Shown here piece by piece: positions 1-11,783 of a stretch of DNA of 64,000 nucleotides (its first letter is position 1; each line of letters opens with the position of its first letter). Source of the DNA: Lingula anatina (lineage: Eukaryota > Brachiopoda > Lingulata > Lingulida > Lingulidae). A program made the position numbers and the translations under genes. The stretch lies in contig NW_019775504.1 of assembly GCF_001039355.2 (NCBI RefSeq), positions 51,999 through 115,998 on the forward strand, written 5' to 3'. The notes under the pieces were generated by a model, which worked only from the letters and a program-made list of their open reading frames with translations, was not told the origin of the DNA and did no database searches.

Positions 1-886
1 TAGTCTAAATTAGTTTTATGTGGCTTTTAGGTTTATTTGCCCAGTTGATTAAGGTGACAGTAGCGTGGGGCTACACTGTGTAACTTACTTCTGTGGTAGA
101 TACATAATTTAGTCAAACGTGAGCAGAAAGTACACAGTATTTTTAACAAGCTTGTTCATGCAAGTGTACATGTACACTGTCGCTATATGTATTGAACTTG
201 GAAGTTTCAAGTTTCATCTATTCAAACAGATAGCATAACTGTAAACTTTCATTGGCACGCTAACAAGTGCACGTGTCTTGATTGTTCGACAGATGCCAAT
301 CCCGATAGAGGATACTAATCGAAAGTTTGTGTTTGGTAAGGTAAATCTTACCTGCTTGAAGTTATTGCTTACTTTCTCGTCGCTGAAACCAACAAGTTTG
401 TTTGCTCAACAGGTGGCCGCACGGTCTTAACTTTGAGTTTAGTTTCGAACTTTTTGTAATAATTCCAGAAAACGTAGCAGGAGTGTGTAGCATAAATTTT
501 AACAAACTAAGATAATGGGAAACTCTGTGATAAATGTGTTTGCGTTCGTTATATTTTAATACCGAATAATTTAATAGACGTTATCTTCAAATTTGCGGGA
601 AAATGCGGTGTGTCTTGTCTTGGAAAAAGGCAAAGGCTTGTTTCCAAAGGACGACTTCCTTGCGAGAACCCATTCACAAAAAGCTACCATGTTTTTTTTA
701 ACAGTCTGCTAATTAATCCTACTTATTACTTGTGATACTAAGAGAATAAACAAGCAGCTAAAATTTATTTCATTTATGTCTCCTTTTATTAAAAATCATG
801 ACACTTTGACTGGTTTGTTTCCTCACATGACGAAGATCTGTCGTGGCAGGCCGTCATGCGGAGACATCCCCTAACATATTGGAAAG
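1..886 (+). promoter_or_regulatory. Upstream region and 5' UTR of CNEP1R1
   Basis: No coding segment is visible before the start codon at 887. The stretch is AT-rich and must hold the promoter and 5' untranslated sequence of CNEP1R1. A TCACATGAC motif (E-box-like, of the kind bound by USF/MITF-type factors) lies at 823-831, about 56 bases before the start codon. No TATA box is placed convincingly. The promoter role is inferred from position only. Confidence 0.4.
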
Positions 887-2359
887 ATGTCTCTGGAGCA
901 AACTGAAGGTAAATACTGATTTTTGTCCCGTGTTATGGTGTAAGATCGGCACATATAAACACATAAAGAGCACACCAATAGCGTATATATTTAGTAGTCC
1001 TAAATCACGAATAAAACAAGCGCAAGTGTTGATAAAGCTGGTCCTGTAAGCTGGCCAGCTGGAGGCCTTTTTGTCCACCGGCGACGGTCGATGTTTTGGA
1101 TTCGTTTGCCACCACTCACGTCAAATTATGATAATTTTAGTAAGTTTTCTATTCTAATCTGATGCATCATGGTCATTGTGAGCAGCCCTGTAGTCATTCG
1201 TCATCATGGCGTGTTAACATGATTTACACGTTGACCATCTGATGTAAGGCTTACAATGCAATATATGTAAATCTGATAGCTTAATTAACTTAATTCTCAG
1301 TGCAGTTATATAATACCCAGTACCTCTTTGTAAATATTATATGTTTGTAATCTTTATAAGGACCCATTTTCTGTCATTGGGCACATAGTCCCCTCACAAC
1401 TATGCAGCTATTTGTTTAATATATACCATCTAGCTGTCTATGTCTATATAGCTTGATCATTCTTTGTATTTTTTTATCATTATGTACTTCTGAAATAAGT
1501 TAATGTGTTTCAGATCTGAAAGCATTTGAGAGGCGTCTCACGGAGGTGATTTCACAGCTTCAGCCAGCCACTGGGAGGTGGAGATGTAAGTACTGGTCAA
1601 CAAGGGTAGCAGGGGTCAGTTGAAGTGAAACGATTGTTCAATGAAGATTGATCAACTTAACCAGGACTTGCTGAATGCAGTCAGATAAACAGATTTACTC
1701 GCCTCCTCCTGGTGTTGAGTAGAATACAGATAAGAGCAGCCGTTAATTACGAGAAACCAGTGGAGGTGTGTTGATCTGTGAATCTGATTGCATTTAACAA
1801 GAGTCCCCACAGATTTGGTTTGATCTACATATTTTGATAATTTTATTGGAGTGCCCTAAGACCTTCAACAGAAAAATGGTTTTACTTGCATTCTTGATCT
1901 GCAGAAACGCTGTGCACCAAGTTGAAAATCATTGTTTAAAAACTGGTCACATTTATAGGTTACCACACCAAGTAACATGTACTCTGTATGTTTTTAGAGT
2001 CAGAGGATGTTGTGACAAAGTTATTTAGTTTTTGTTTTAACTTAAAGCTGATTTACACATTTTTATAATAAGCTTGGTGGATATCAATAATATATGCACA
2101 ATCAACTTATATATATGCCAGTATTTTCATTAAACAGCCTTCCCCTCTCTATTCTTTTATAATTAATATATATACTGCATATAAATATTGTGGGCATTGT
2201 TATACATCAAGCATAGCTATCAGATATTCAGTATTTGTGTTTATAATCTTATTTGCATTTTTTTTAAAATAAAATTCATGGTTATTTCCAGCTGCACTAA
2301 TGATAGTTCTTTTTTAGTATGAATTTCATGTGTGTCCTGTCAGAGTTTTACCTGTTTTG

Positions 2360-2393
<34 letters not shown>

Positions 2394-3579
2394 AAAAGCT
2401 TATTTATAATTTATTATTATCAATTCCAGTGGTGCTAATAGTTGTATCAGTCTGTACTGCCACAGGAGCCTGGAACTGGCTGCTGGATCCTGAGACATCA
2501 CATGTAAGATAAATATTATATACCTATATCAGAGTTATACAGTTTTTATATGACTTGTTTCTCAAGCCCCTCTGACCTTAAAATATCTAAACTAGGAAAA
2601 AATCAAGAAAAACTGAGATTGTGACACACAACACAAAGTGAAAATGAGTTGGGGGGAATGATCTAAAACTGGCAAGGCTGATGTTGTTGCTGTCATGTAA
2701 AGAGGGCCACAACAGTTTTGTGAATTGAATTAGACTCACTGGGTCTTATCAGTGTGCTTTAGAGAAAAGCAAAACAAAACATTAGCCCAGTGTGTGAAGT
2801 TGTACTCATAGTTTTTTTAGATAAAGTATTTACTGACAATAAAAAAAAATGATTGATGTAATTTTAATCAGTGTTATATGTGTTATTTTTCAGGTATCAT
2901 TTTTCCAGTCTCTCCTCAACCATCCCTTCTTCACCATCACGTGCATCATCTTACTTGGGCTCTTCTTGTGTGGAATTCATAAAAGAGTGGTGGCTCCATC
3001 TATGTATCCTTTTATGGTGAATAATGCGATATATAGTTGATATTTTTATGAGAGTTTCATTATATTTTTTTTCAGCATCTGTTGTCACATTCTAACATTG
3101 TTAGCTGTCTATGCTATTTCTGTCTAATACTGCTGTATGTTTGTGAAACCAAAAGTGAAATTAATAATAAATATGTTAATAAAATAAATAAGTGAATAAT
3201 TGGTCCTTGACTGGTGTACAGCATAGCATCAAGATGTCGGATGGTACTAGCAGATTACAATATGTCATGTGATGATGTAAGTGCCAAGCAGATCATGCAT
3301 TGTTTAAATGATAGATCTTGGGTGAAATTTGGTGTAGACGTTGATCAGCGATGAGTCAACATTGATTGAACATTAAAAATGTGGTATTGATTCAGTGTTG
3401 AATATAGCTCGAGTCCAAATCTTGCTTCAGCCTTGACCTGTGAATTAATATAAAATGATATCTTTTAGTTATAAATTTTATAACCAGTTATAACATGTAG
3501 CAGTTGTGCTTCTAACAGCAATACCTTGTTTCTCTTTCAGACAGGGAAACTAATATTAAAACCACGACCGACAGCATGA
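887..3579 (+). CDS. CNEP1R1: Nuclear envelope phosphatase-regulatory subunit 1 (TMEM188), complete, 6 coding exons
   Basis: Coding exons are 887-908, 1514-1585, 2430-2503, 2894-3003, 3222-3276 and 3541-3579. They join in frame with GT..AG introns to give 123 residues, against about 125 in vertebrates. The product is the small two-pass membrane subunit that partners CTDNEP1 to dephosphorylate and activate lipins at the nuclear envelope and ER, controlling phosphatidate conversion to diacylglycerol. Recognition rests on near-identical family blocks: DLKAFERRL and LQPATGRWR near the N-terminus, [14 protein letters not shown] (first membrane segment), [17 protein letters not shown] after the second segment, and [17 protein letters not shown] at the C-terminus. 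The start was chosen because MSLEQTED matches the family N-terminus. The gene runs convergently to the EGF gene that follows. Confidence 0.96.
2361..2392. repeat. (ATT)n microsatellite
   Basis: About ten ATT triplets in CNEP1R1 intron 2, just upstream of the exon 3 acceptor at 2430. Confidence 0.95.
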
Positions 3580-4037
3580 CGTCAGCTCTAATCAAAATGT
3601 TAGGAAAAAAGTGACTCCTTCGGGAATTGTACATGAACAGCGACATAAGTAAACCCAGGCTGTTGCTAGGACAAAGTGCTCATCTGTGTTTTCATGAAAT
3701 ATCTGTATAAAGACTGTCACAGTGCAATCGAATGGCATATTATTAGCTTGAGAAATATGCTGTTTTATTTATCGTAAAGAGCACAGTGTTGCTGTTCCCT
3801 ATAGAGCATGTTGAGGTTGGAGGAAAAACTGCCATGTTTCTCTTCAAAAAGCGAGTTTGTTTTATACTGCATTGTGGTGAAAATGGACAGCATTATCATG
3901 TTGAATCCAGTGTTGTATAATAATTGTGATGTGAAGCCTTGATGCTTGTATGGTGGGACATTGCGCCACTTCATTGTGACTGATGTTATAAACATGTCCA
4001 CTAAATGTACTACTGTCATTTGTCAGGTTAAGTAGAG

Positions 4038-4043
4038 AATAAA
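4038..4043 (+). terminator. Poly(A) signal of CNEP1R1
   Basis: AATAAA lies about 460 bases after the CNEP1R1 stop codon and is followed some 25 bases later by a GT-rich stretch (TCTGTGGGGTTTTT), the usual cleavage context. It lies inside the left edge of the tandem duplication, and a copy exists at 11178. Confidence 0.7.
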
Positions 4044-4298
4044 TGATGAACTGCACACGATTCTGTGGGGTTTTTATTACTAAATCTAATAGTGCTAATG
4101 CCATTTAGATAATTAGTACATTAGCATAGCACTTGCATTTCATTACAAAAAATTCTTGACTTATGATTTTTCATTATTGTTAGTTTCAAGAAATGCAGTA
4201 GAAAGGGAAAATATAATTTTATGTCAAAGGAAAAAATGTTTTTAAAAAATGGACATTTAGGAACACATCAAGAATATCAAGTGGAATGTGGAAAATGA

Positions 4299-4304
4299 TT
4301 TATT
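4299..4304 (-). terminator. Poly(A) signal of EGF gene A
   Basis: AATAAA on the minus strand, about 150 bases after the stop codon of EGF gene A. The same signal is kept at the corresponding place of the paralogue (11601-11606). The CNEP1R1 and EGF-A signals face each other about 260 bases apart. Confidence 0.65.
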
Positions 4305-4455
4305 GTCAACAATATGTTCCAAATTGATTCACTAAATTCACACAAATGTCAACTGTTCTCTAAATCTGCCTGTCTTCCACGTGAATGACAGCTATAGTTT
4401 AGTCAAAGAAACATGTCTTCCTTTGTAGAATATTTCGTCATCTCCAGTAGGGAGT

Positions 4456-5854
4456 TCATTGAGTTGATCCTGTAAAAATAGCAAATATTTAGTTACCTTA
4501 ATTATTTACTGTACTTGAATGAAGAGATTGATTTTTTTCAGTACATCATATTGTATTATTATATATATTATTATATTTAGTGTAATATTCTTTTCATATG
4601 ACAGTAAATACAACGAATAAATGGTCTCTATATAACAGCAAATGTTGAACTTTCCTGGAAATTACAATATCCCCCGTAATCACCAAGGTATGCTATTTTA
4701 CAATTTTATGAGCAATATCCCAAAAATGGACTTGATATGGATGTGCTTTCTCTGCACAATTCTGCAATTTAGAATTTAGTTTGCATGGTACCTTAAGACT
4801 AAGTGAACAAGGCAACAAAAATGCACAAAGTAGTCCATTTCGTTAAATTTGACACAATAATTAATAATCCTTAATTTTTTATTTTTTTTTTTAAGAACAG
4901 TTCAAAATGAGTAAATTTCGATTTCTGGTCATCTCTTGAAATTAGAATTTTGACTAGCTGAATCATAGTTCTAAACCTTACCAAATGGCATCATTTGCCT
5001 TCTTAAATACCAAAACTTTTGGGACCATTCAGTGGGTTCCAAACCCCACGTCCAGAATGGGCGCAGGTTAGGGGGGTAAGGTAGGCTTCGCATCTGCGGA
5101 CCCCCCCTCCCTTCAAATAATCCTTGATCCGCCCCTGAAAATTATGCATGCACGTGTCAGCCATAAAATCAATGCAGTGTGGCATTAATGAACGACAAAA
5201 TGGAAACAGAAAAAGACTTATTATTTAAATTTAAGACATTGTTATAAATGAGAAGATTTCAAAATACTAACGAACACAGGTGGTATATCCATCCCCTTGG
5301 TAGCCATTTTTACAGATACAATATTGATGATATAGCTTATCGCATTCATCATGGTTTCGGATTTTTTTCTTTATTGTGCCATCCTTTAATTTCACAACGC
5401 ACTCGGCATTGGTGGCACAAGACACTGAAAATAAATGAAAATATGTCTGTGCTTTCGTTTTTAGGTATCACCACACTCCAAAATTACTTTTGACATCATT
5501 AAGTCCCCATTCCCTGGATGTTCACGCACGGAAGTTAATTACCCCCTTACAGCTTGTAGTAGGCGGGACGGACATTTAAGCCGGATTATCTGACAGTAAT
5601 CTAGTGAGACTCCCTACGGGGATAGATCGATCTAAATGTCTGGGAATACGCCCATAAATACATGTGCGTCATGTGCTAAGGCATTGTATTGCACGGAAAA
5701 TGAGGTCTTCAGAAAATAATCTTCAGAATTCTGTGTACATTAACACAGGCGCACAGCAGTTCTTAATGACACAAAATTAACTCGATTGAATGTTAAAAAT
5801 TATAATATTAAATTAACAAAAGTAATCTCTTTTTATATGTATTATTCTTATTAC

Positions 5855-5892
<38 letters not shown>

Positions 5893-6980
5893 GTGCTTTT
5901 ACAATTTACATTGCACAACTATTGGGGAACGTGAGTCCGTTGCTGCTATCAAGCATGGCAATGGCCTAAATAATGAAAGCTATCTATACCGACCTCACAA
6001 AAATATTCAAGTATGCAATTTTTGACGAACGCAACCTACATGTACCTATGTTGCAAACGCGACCAGATGTTCCACCAGAGCAGTGACACCGAAAGTCACC
6101 ATTATCGAGATCCGTGCATGTCCCACCATTCAAGCAAGGCTGAGAGTCGCAAGCTGTGATTTCTGGAAAAAATAAATATTGGACCTTGCCTTGACTGATA
6201 ATTGTGCATGATATAAATCCAAGTCCCACACAGATGTAACACGCACATCACACTGACTCTGTACAGCAAAAAAAATTGTTTTTGAAAATTTCTACACTTT
6301 CCACTTAATGACCAAATCACTGTCAAAATTAAGATATTTTCACAGGTTTTTGATTTTCAAGTTCCTAATGTTTTTAGCCATTCTTGTAATAGCAATGTGA
6401 ACGGGTAAGTTCCACATTTGATGTTACTTACGAAAAGGGGATGTAAGCCTAGGAGGGAGGGAGCGTTTGACCATCAATTATAAACTGCAGGACAAACGAT
6501 TGTAAAATGCTTTAAACTACTTACTAGTACAGGAGGAATATCCATTGCCTTTGAAGCCCTTTTTGCAAACACAATATCGACCACTACTTTGAAAGCAGTC
6601 ATTATTTTCCTCTGGCTTTTTCTCTATTTTACCGTACTGTTTCTCCAGAACACATTCAGCGTTGGCCGCACAAGACACTATAAACAAGAGACAATTCATA
6701 AAATGAAGAACATTCATGAAAATTAGCTTCCTTTCCTTTTTAATCTTGTTATCGGCACATATGAAGTGTGGCCTTCCTACAGACTCATACATGTATATGA
6801 CTCATTGATTTTTTAAAAAACTTATTTCAAATATTGCCCTTAGTAATTCTGTAGTGGTTATGTGTATATTCGTATTCTGAAGTATCAGAATGGAAAACAG
6901 GACATTCCGTTGGCTAGAATCCCACCTACGTCAAGACAGGCATTGTAATATTACTGAATTAAGCATATGAACTGATGTCA

Positions 6981-7012
<32 letters not shown>

Positions 7013-9615
7013 GGTAGCTAAGCTGTCGAATTTACAGACGAAAAGAAGAGAAAATGTTGCACAACATAGGTTATTTTGTCAGTTTTGATGCAATGTTATA
7101 TATAAATGCTTTACAGCAAGATCCACATCATATTTTAATTATGCACAGCAGCTGTCACGGATAATAAGATTAGAGGATCAGAGTGGCGACATCACAACCA
7201 GATATTGCACCATCACAAGACTATAGATGGTGGTAGATGGTAGCTATGAATTATCTGTTTTAGGGTCCATTCCCACAGATATTTGGATCGATCTATCTCC
7301 CTGGGGAGTCTCGCTAAATTACTGTCAACTTGGCTGGCTTAAATGTCTGTCATGCCTAGTAAAGTTGTTAGGGGATAATTATCTTTATCCCCCTAGCTGA
7401 CCCGGTAGGCGTGACTGACATTTAAGCTGGTTAGTTGATAACAATTTAGTGAGACTCCTCAGGGGGTTAGATCGATCCAGATGGATCGATCTATGTATGG
7501 GAAACCAGTAGTTAGGTCATATTAAGATGCCCTATATATAATTTCACATTGCATTTTAAAAGTTTCCATGAGTGTATTTCTGATAGTTTTGTAACTATGG
7601 GACTTGATGGTGAAAATAGGTCAAAGGTAAAATTGAAGGTCACATTAAGAAAGTAACTTTGGGTGTTTCTCTCCAGTTTTTGGAGATATAAGGGCCAGAC
7701 ATTATGTAGGGTACCTGTACATTCCATGGTGACAGGTACATGTAGGTCAACGGTCAAATACAAGATCATAATAAAATTGTCAATATACGACTTCCAATTC
7801 AAGTTCATTAGTAGCTATCTAGTTTTTGGAATATTTGGCATTTTAATTTTTTAATTTTTTTTACCACTGAGCACTGCGACGCTTTGCTTTTGAAATAATG
7901 CAACTCCTAAATCATGTGGAAAACAAAAAAATGGCCACCACTCCCAGTGTTGCGCTTGAAAAAAAAACAGCCATAGCGTACCTTTTTTGCAAGTGCTTAT
8001 TGATCCTTCGGAACATTGGCATTTGGAATCACTGCCATCGAGGTAAACACACGTCGACTTATTACTACAGGACCGATCCTCACATATTTCTGAAATAACA
8101 GCACAAAGTAAACTACTCTTACAGATTATTATTGTTTTATCAGTCCTTTTCTTGTCACATTAAGACGTGTATGTCATTGTATGTCATGATTTCTGCACAT
8201 TTGCTGGGGGTATCCCAGCAAACACGTCACGTTCGGATCACGTGGCTAGAACGTTACTACCACATTATAACGTCATACACTACATAGCAACGTGCTAGCC
8301 GTTAAATCCGAACGTGACGTGTTTGCTACATAAATTTGATGCTCTAATGAGGCAAAAGCAGCAAGAATATTGTTTTTCAAAATTTAAAAATAAATGAAAA
8401 AAAAGTTACCAGAGCAGGACATATATCCATTTCCAAAATAGTTCTTTTCACATAGGCAATAGTGACCACCTTTTGTATTGCATCCAGCATTATGTAAAGG
8501 CCTTTTCTTTAAATTGCCAGGCTTCTTTTTAACTTCAATGCAATTTGCGTTTGCTGCACACGACACTGAAAAAGAATGTAGAATCTAACTTTGGTGTTGC
8601 TCACAGCAAATTGTTTTTCTTTCAGCGGACTATGTGACTTAATGGTTTAAATTATACCAATGAAGTACTTAAAATGGTACCGATACTCTGACTTTTGGAG
8701 GGAAGTCAGCCTGTAAAATTCCGTCTGCTGTTATGTAGGCATAGCATATTGCTTTACTAAATGAATGACATCAGCTAGAATCAAATGGTTGCATGTTCAT
8801 ATCAGAACTATATAACCTTTAAATCGATTGATTTATAATCAGTATACGGTGTTCTAAATACAATTATAAGCAGTTTTCTGGCACGTATTATAAAACAGTT
8901 TACCTTTATTGCACCACATTCCATGTGTATTTCCAAGACATTTGCACTTAAAACCATAATTTGTGTCATTGCGGTTGATACATACGCCGTTATTAAGGCA
9001 AGGCTGGGAGTCACACGGAGCTGAAAAGAACATTTTGCAGATAATTTAGATTTTAACCTGGGCTTGACTGAACAACTCCCTCCCTCAACCGCCCCCAGAT
9101 TACAGACTCATATGGGATTGTTCTTTTAATTTGTCTGGTATGCTGCTATAAACAGATATATATTGAGTCAAAACTTTCATGTGTCAAAGAGAAAACCACG
9201 AAGTAATACAGGGTACAAAGTCCATTCATTAAATAAATGTGGACAATTGCTGAGTAATTTAAATCTAAAAATTTAGTCTTGCTCTAATAAATTTTAAAAC
9301 CATTTCTAACATGCAATTTGACACGTTCTGGCTCATTTCACTTCAACATTTGAAACTGAAGTGTGTCTGCAGCCTTGTGCACAGTCAAAAATTCACATTC
9401 AAAATTAAGAAACATATTGCTGTCTCGGAATACAGAGATAAAATCACAATCTTTACTTTTTCGTTTCTTGGACAAGAAAATACGTCCCCAAACTCCTCGG
9501 AATAATGGCCAATGTCACAGTGGCCCCTATACTTACAGTTTGCGGCAGTGTAGCTGACGAAGACACACACCATTAACGCTACAACGAGGAGCAGATAGAA
9601 CGCCAATCCCTTCAT
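4456..9615 (-). CDS. Secreted six-EGF protein, paralogue A (complete, 8 exons)
   Basis: Exons in transcription order: 9615-9537, 9020-8904, 8565-8410, 8089-7982, 6677-6525, 6162-6046, 5424-5272, 4469-4456. All introns are phase 1 and the joined frame is 298 residues. Residues 1-26 are a hydrophobic signal peptide (MKGLAFYLLLVVALMVCVFV). Each of the next six exons is one six-cysteine domain, alternating a classical EGF (28-65, 118-153, 205-243; CDSQPCLNGGTC type) with a longer EGF_3-like domain ending in GNGY..C or GDGY..C (66-117, 154-204, 244-294; CAANAEC type, with a lysine-rich loop between cysteines 2 and 3). The last exon adds only RSTQ and a stop. No membrane anchor follows, so the product should be soluble and secreted. 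ATG 9613-9615 is preferred over an adjacent upstream GTG. The function is unknown; a matrix or ligand role is inference. Confidence 0.88.
5040..5137 (-). mobile_element. hAT-like transposon end fragment in EGF-A 3' intron
   Basis: Read on the minus strand the segment begins CAGGGGCGGATCAAGGA (5121-5137), a terminus type common in animal hAT elements, followed by a G-run and GC-rich sequence unlike the AT-rich surroundings. No matching opposite end was found, so it is treated as a fragment or solo end. Confidence 0.5.
5505..5652. mobile_element. MITE of the CCATTCCC family, truncated copy 1
   Basis: Starts CCCCATTCCC and ends TGGGAATACG. It shares the core TTAATTACCCCCTTACAGCT and the GGCGGGACGGACATTTAAGC block with the copy at 16605, but lacks most of the left half. 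It lies in the sixth intron of EGF gene A. Confidence 0.6.
5854..5892. repeat. (TTA)n microsatellite
   Basis: About 13 triplets inside an intron of EGF gene A. Confidence 0.95.
6981..7011. repeat. (AAT)n microsatellite
   Basis: About ten AAT triplets in the long fourth intron of EGF gene A. Confidence 0.95.
7264..7508. mobile_element. MITE of the CCATTCCC family, near-full copy 2
   Basis: A palindromic, non-coding unit of about 245 bases in an intron of EGF gene A. The left half (GTCTCGCTAAATTACTGTCA, then GCTTAAATGTCTGTCATGCC) is repeated in reverse complement in the right half around a centre near 7380. The outer ends are TCCATTCCC and GGGAAACC. Related copies are at 5505, 16605 and 22182. 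Confidence 0.7.
8217..8327. mobile_element. Short palindromic MITE with AGCAAACACGTC ends
   Basis: A 111-base element whose first 22 bases (AGCAAACACGTCACGTTCGG..) recur as an exact reverse complement at the right end. Further pairs (CACGTGGCTAG with CTAGCCGTT) lie inside. It sits in the intron between EGF-A exons 3 and 4 and was not seen in the matching intron of paralogue B, so it probably entered after the duplication. Confidence 0.7.
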
Positions 9616-10848
9616 CACTGATCAGGCTGATTTTAGAATTAATGTTCTGCACTTCACTTCTAAAGTAAAATTAGATTTCATGAAGAGCGCAGTTATACAA
9701 AATTTCCACATTTTATCAAATTAGTATTTTTTGTTAATTTTGAAATCGAACTTTTTGTCAGTTTAGTTTTTTTAAATTGCAAATTACTGTTCGATAAGAG
9801 TTTTAATGACCTAGTTCCTTTTTCAAACATAAATTAAAATATATTTTAGATAGCTTAATCAATCAATCAATAACTGAAAAGCCGAAGAAATTAATGGCAA
9901 ATTGATAGGTAGATCAAACATAATGCAAACTGATATGATACGATATTATCGGTTATATTGAATCACAGTGGGATGAAAATAAATTGAAAAAAATATATAT
10001 TGGATAGGATAGGATAGAAAGGTCGAGCAAATGCTTGACAAACAAGAACAATCGCCGATACTAGTTTCAGTAGGTCAACAATTCCATCTCTCTTTCGTAT
10101 GATTTGGCAAATGCACAACACTGCAACCCAAAATGTACATGTTCTTATAAATTGTAAATAACTTGTATTGTTACCGTTCTTCTGGATACACTGTATGTTT
10201 ACCTGTTACCTTATCTTTAATAGTACCGCACATACCATTCACTTTCTGCTTACATAAACATTTCTTCGTCGAGATATAACCTACCTTAACCTCGTTTGTC
10301 TGCACTGAATTCATATCGGCCAATATGGCATCTACCAGTTCAAAATTGTTTTACTTAATGCACCTCCAGTATCATGGCGTCTGTCATGATGGTTGTCGTG
10401 GCTCGTTACAGAGTACTGTTTATGAGGACGGAGAACGGAATGCAACGCCGACACCCCCCCCCCCCCCCCCTCTCTCTCTCTCCATAAAATACATAGTGTT
10501 GTACCTGACATTTTCCATTATTCTATTTTTCTCTCACCTTTCCTATATGAGTGACCCACATTGAAAAGCTTTATTAAAACATTATACCACTATTTGAAAT
10601 TTACCATGATAAATAAATGGAACTGTATAACCTTAATTGATCCGAAGTGAGGGCATAGACAATTTAGTGTTGATCCCGCCACTTCCATTTAATCTTAACT
10701 CCATATATGCTTGCACGCAGTCTGGTTGAAATAACTCGATCCTTCTTCAAATTCAGCCATTAAGAAAACAAGTATACAGCATTGGTCAAAAAAGGCTTCC
10801 CCACCTCCAATTCCACGGGCTTTTATTTACAAATGATCACTTCACAAT

Positions 10849-10937
10849 ACCTGTGTGTGTGTGAGTGTGTGTGTGCGTGTGCGTGTGAGGTGGGTGTGGG
10901 TGTGTGTGTGTGCGTGTGCGTGTGAGGTGGGGGTGGG
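10849..10937. repeat. (GT)n / (GTGC) microsatellite
   Basis: Imperfect GT repeat with GTGC and GAGGTGGG interruptions; the GTGTGCGTGTGCGTGTGAGG motif occurs twice. Confidence 0.9.
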
Positions 10938-11177
10938 GGGTCGAATCATGATGATGACAAATCGCTTAAGTGTCAAGATTTGAGCGTTAGTCTTGTCAGA
11001 TTTGCGGACCGGTTTGCTTCTGTTCAAACTGTGGAATAGACGTATACAGAACTGTCATGTTGAATCCAATGGTGTATAATAATTGTGATATGGCTTCTTA
11101 AGGCTTGTATGGTGGAACATTGCGCCAAATTTTCTGTTGTCATTTGATTGCCATTTTCATTGTCAGGTTAAGTAGAT

Positions 11178-11183
11178 AATAAA
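11178..11183 (+). terminator. Orphan copy of the CNEP1R1 poly(A) signal
   Basis: AATAAA in the same context (TCAGGTTAAGTAGA before it) as the CNEP1R1 signal at 4038, but with no CNEP1R1 coding exon in front of it. It is a passenger of the duplication. It could still terminate plus-strand read-through transcripts heading toward EGF gene B. Confidence 0.55.
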
Positions 11184-11600
11184 TACTGTACATGATTCAA
11201 AGTCTTATTGTGATTATGTCATTTAAATTGTACTCTTAGCATAATATCAGGCAAAATTCTAGCAAGTTTGCAGAAAATTTGCTGAAAATTGGCAGCAATT
11301 AATTTTTTTCTTGCAAACTTCTCCAAACTATTTTCCGCAAACTTTTCATTTTGTTAACAGAGTACATTAACTTTTGAATTTTCAAGATTTCTTCTTGGTC
11401 TACTTTCAATTTTAATAACTCACTACATTTGTTATATCAATAATATTATTCAAGGTCATTTGCTTTATTTTATTATGATTTCATTCAACAAATTAAAGAA
11501 GTATAAAAAGAGAATATCAATCTGTCAAAAAATATAGTTTTAAAGAGATTAAGATTTAGGAGCACGTCAAGAAAGTGTTGTAATGCAATGTTGAAAATAA

Positions 11601-11606
11601 TTTATT
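11601..11606 (-). terminator. Poly(A) signal of EGF gene B
   Basis: AATAAA on the minus strand about 180 bases after the EGF-B stop codon. It is conserved in position with the signal of gene A at 4299-4304. Confidence 0.65.
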
Positions 11607-11783
11607 GTTATCTACCGGTGCATGAACCAAATTGCTCCATTAAATTCAAATGAAATTTATTATCAACGGATATCCAAAACCGTTTTACTTCCAAGTGTAT
11701 TTCTTGAAGAACCTGCTATGGTTTAGACTAAGAAATATGTATGCCATCCTTTGCAGAATGCCCCGTTATATTCTCGGGGGAGT

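Larger units (their letters stand above)
3885..10640. repeat. Tandem segmental duplication, unit 1 (contains EGF gene A)
   Basis: From within the CNEP1R1 3' UTR (TGTTGAATCCAGTGTTGTAT region) to upstream of EGF gene A, this segment matches 11045-19650 in the same order and orientation. Shared landmarks are the CNEP1R1 poly(A) region, all eight EGF exons, the signal-peptide exon with its flanks, and a promoter-side block (GTCGAGATA..CCTACC..CTCGTTTGTCTGCACTGA) at about 10268 and 19247. Unit 2 is longer, mainly because transposons entered its first intron. Confidence 0.85.
9616..11600. promoter_or_regulatory. Upstream flank of EGF gene A and start of duplication unit 2
   Basis: No coding segment is supported here. 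The part from 9616 to about 10640 matches 18093-19650 and should hold the 5' UTR and promoter of EGF gene A. It includes a C-run with CT repeats at about 10454-10482. From 10849 to 10937 there is a (GT)n tract. From about 11045 the next duplication unit begins, carrying copied CNEP1R1 3' UTR sequence. Confidence 0.4.

Noticed and set aside
9616-9618. GTG as start of EGF-A (one codon upstream of ATG)
   Set aside because: Animal genes start at ATG; the ATG at 9613-9615 is conserved in paralogue B.
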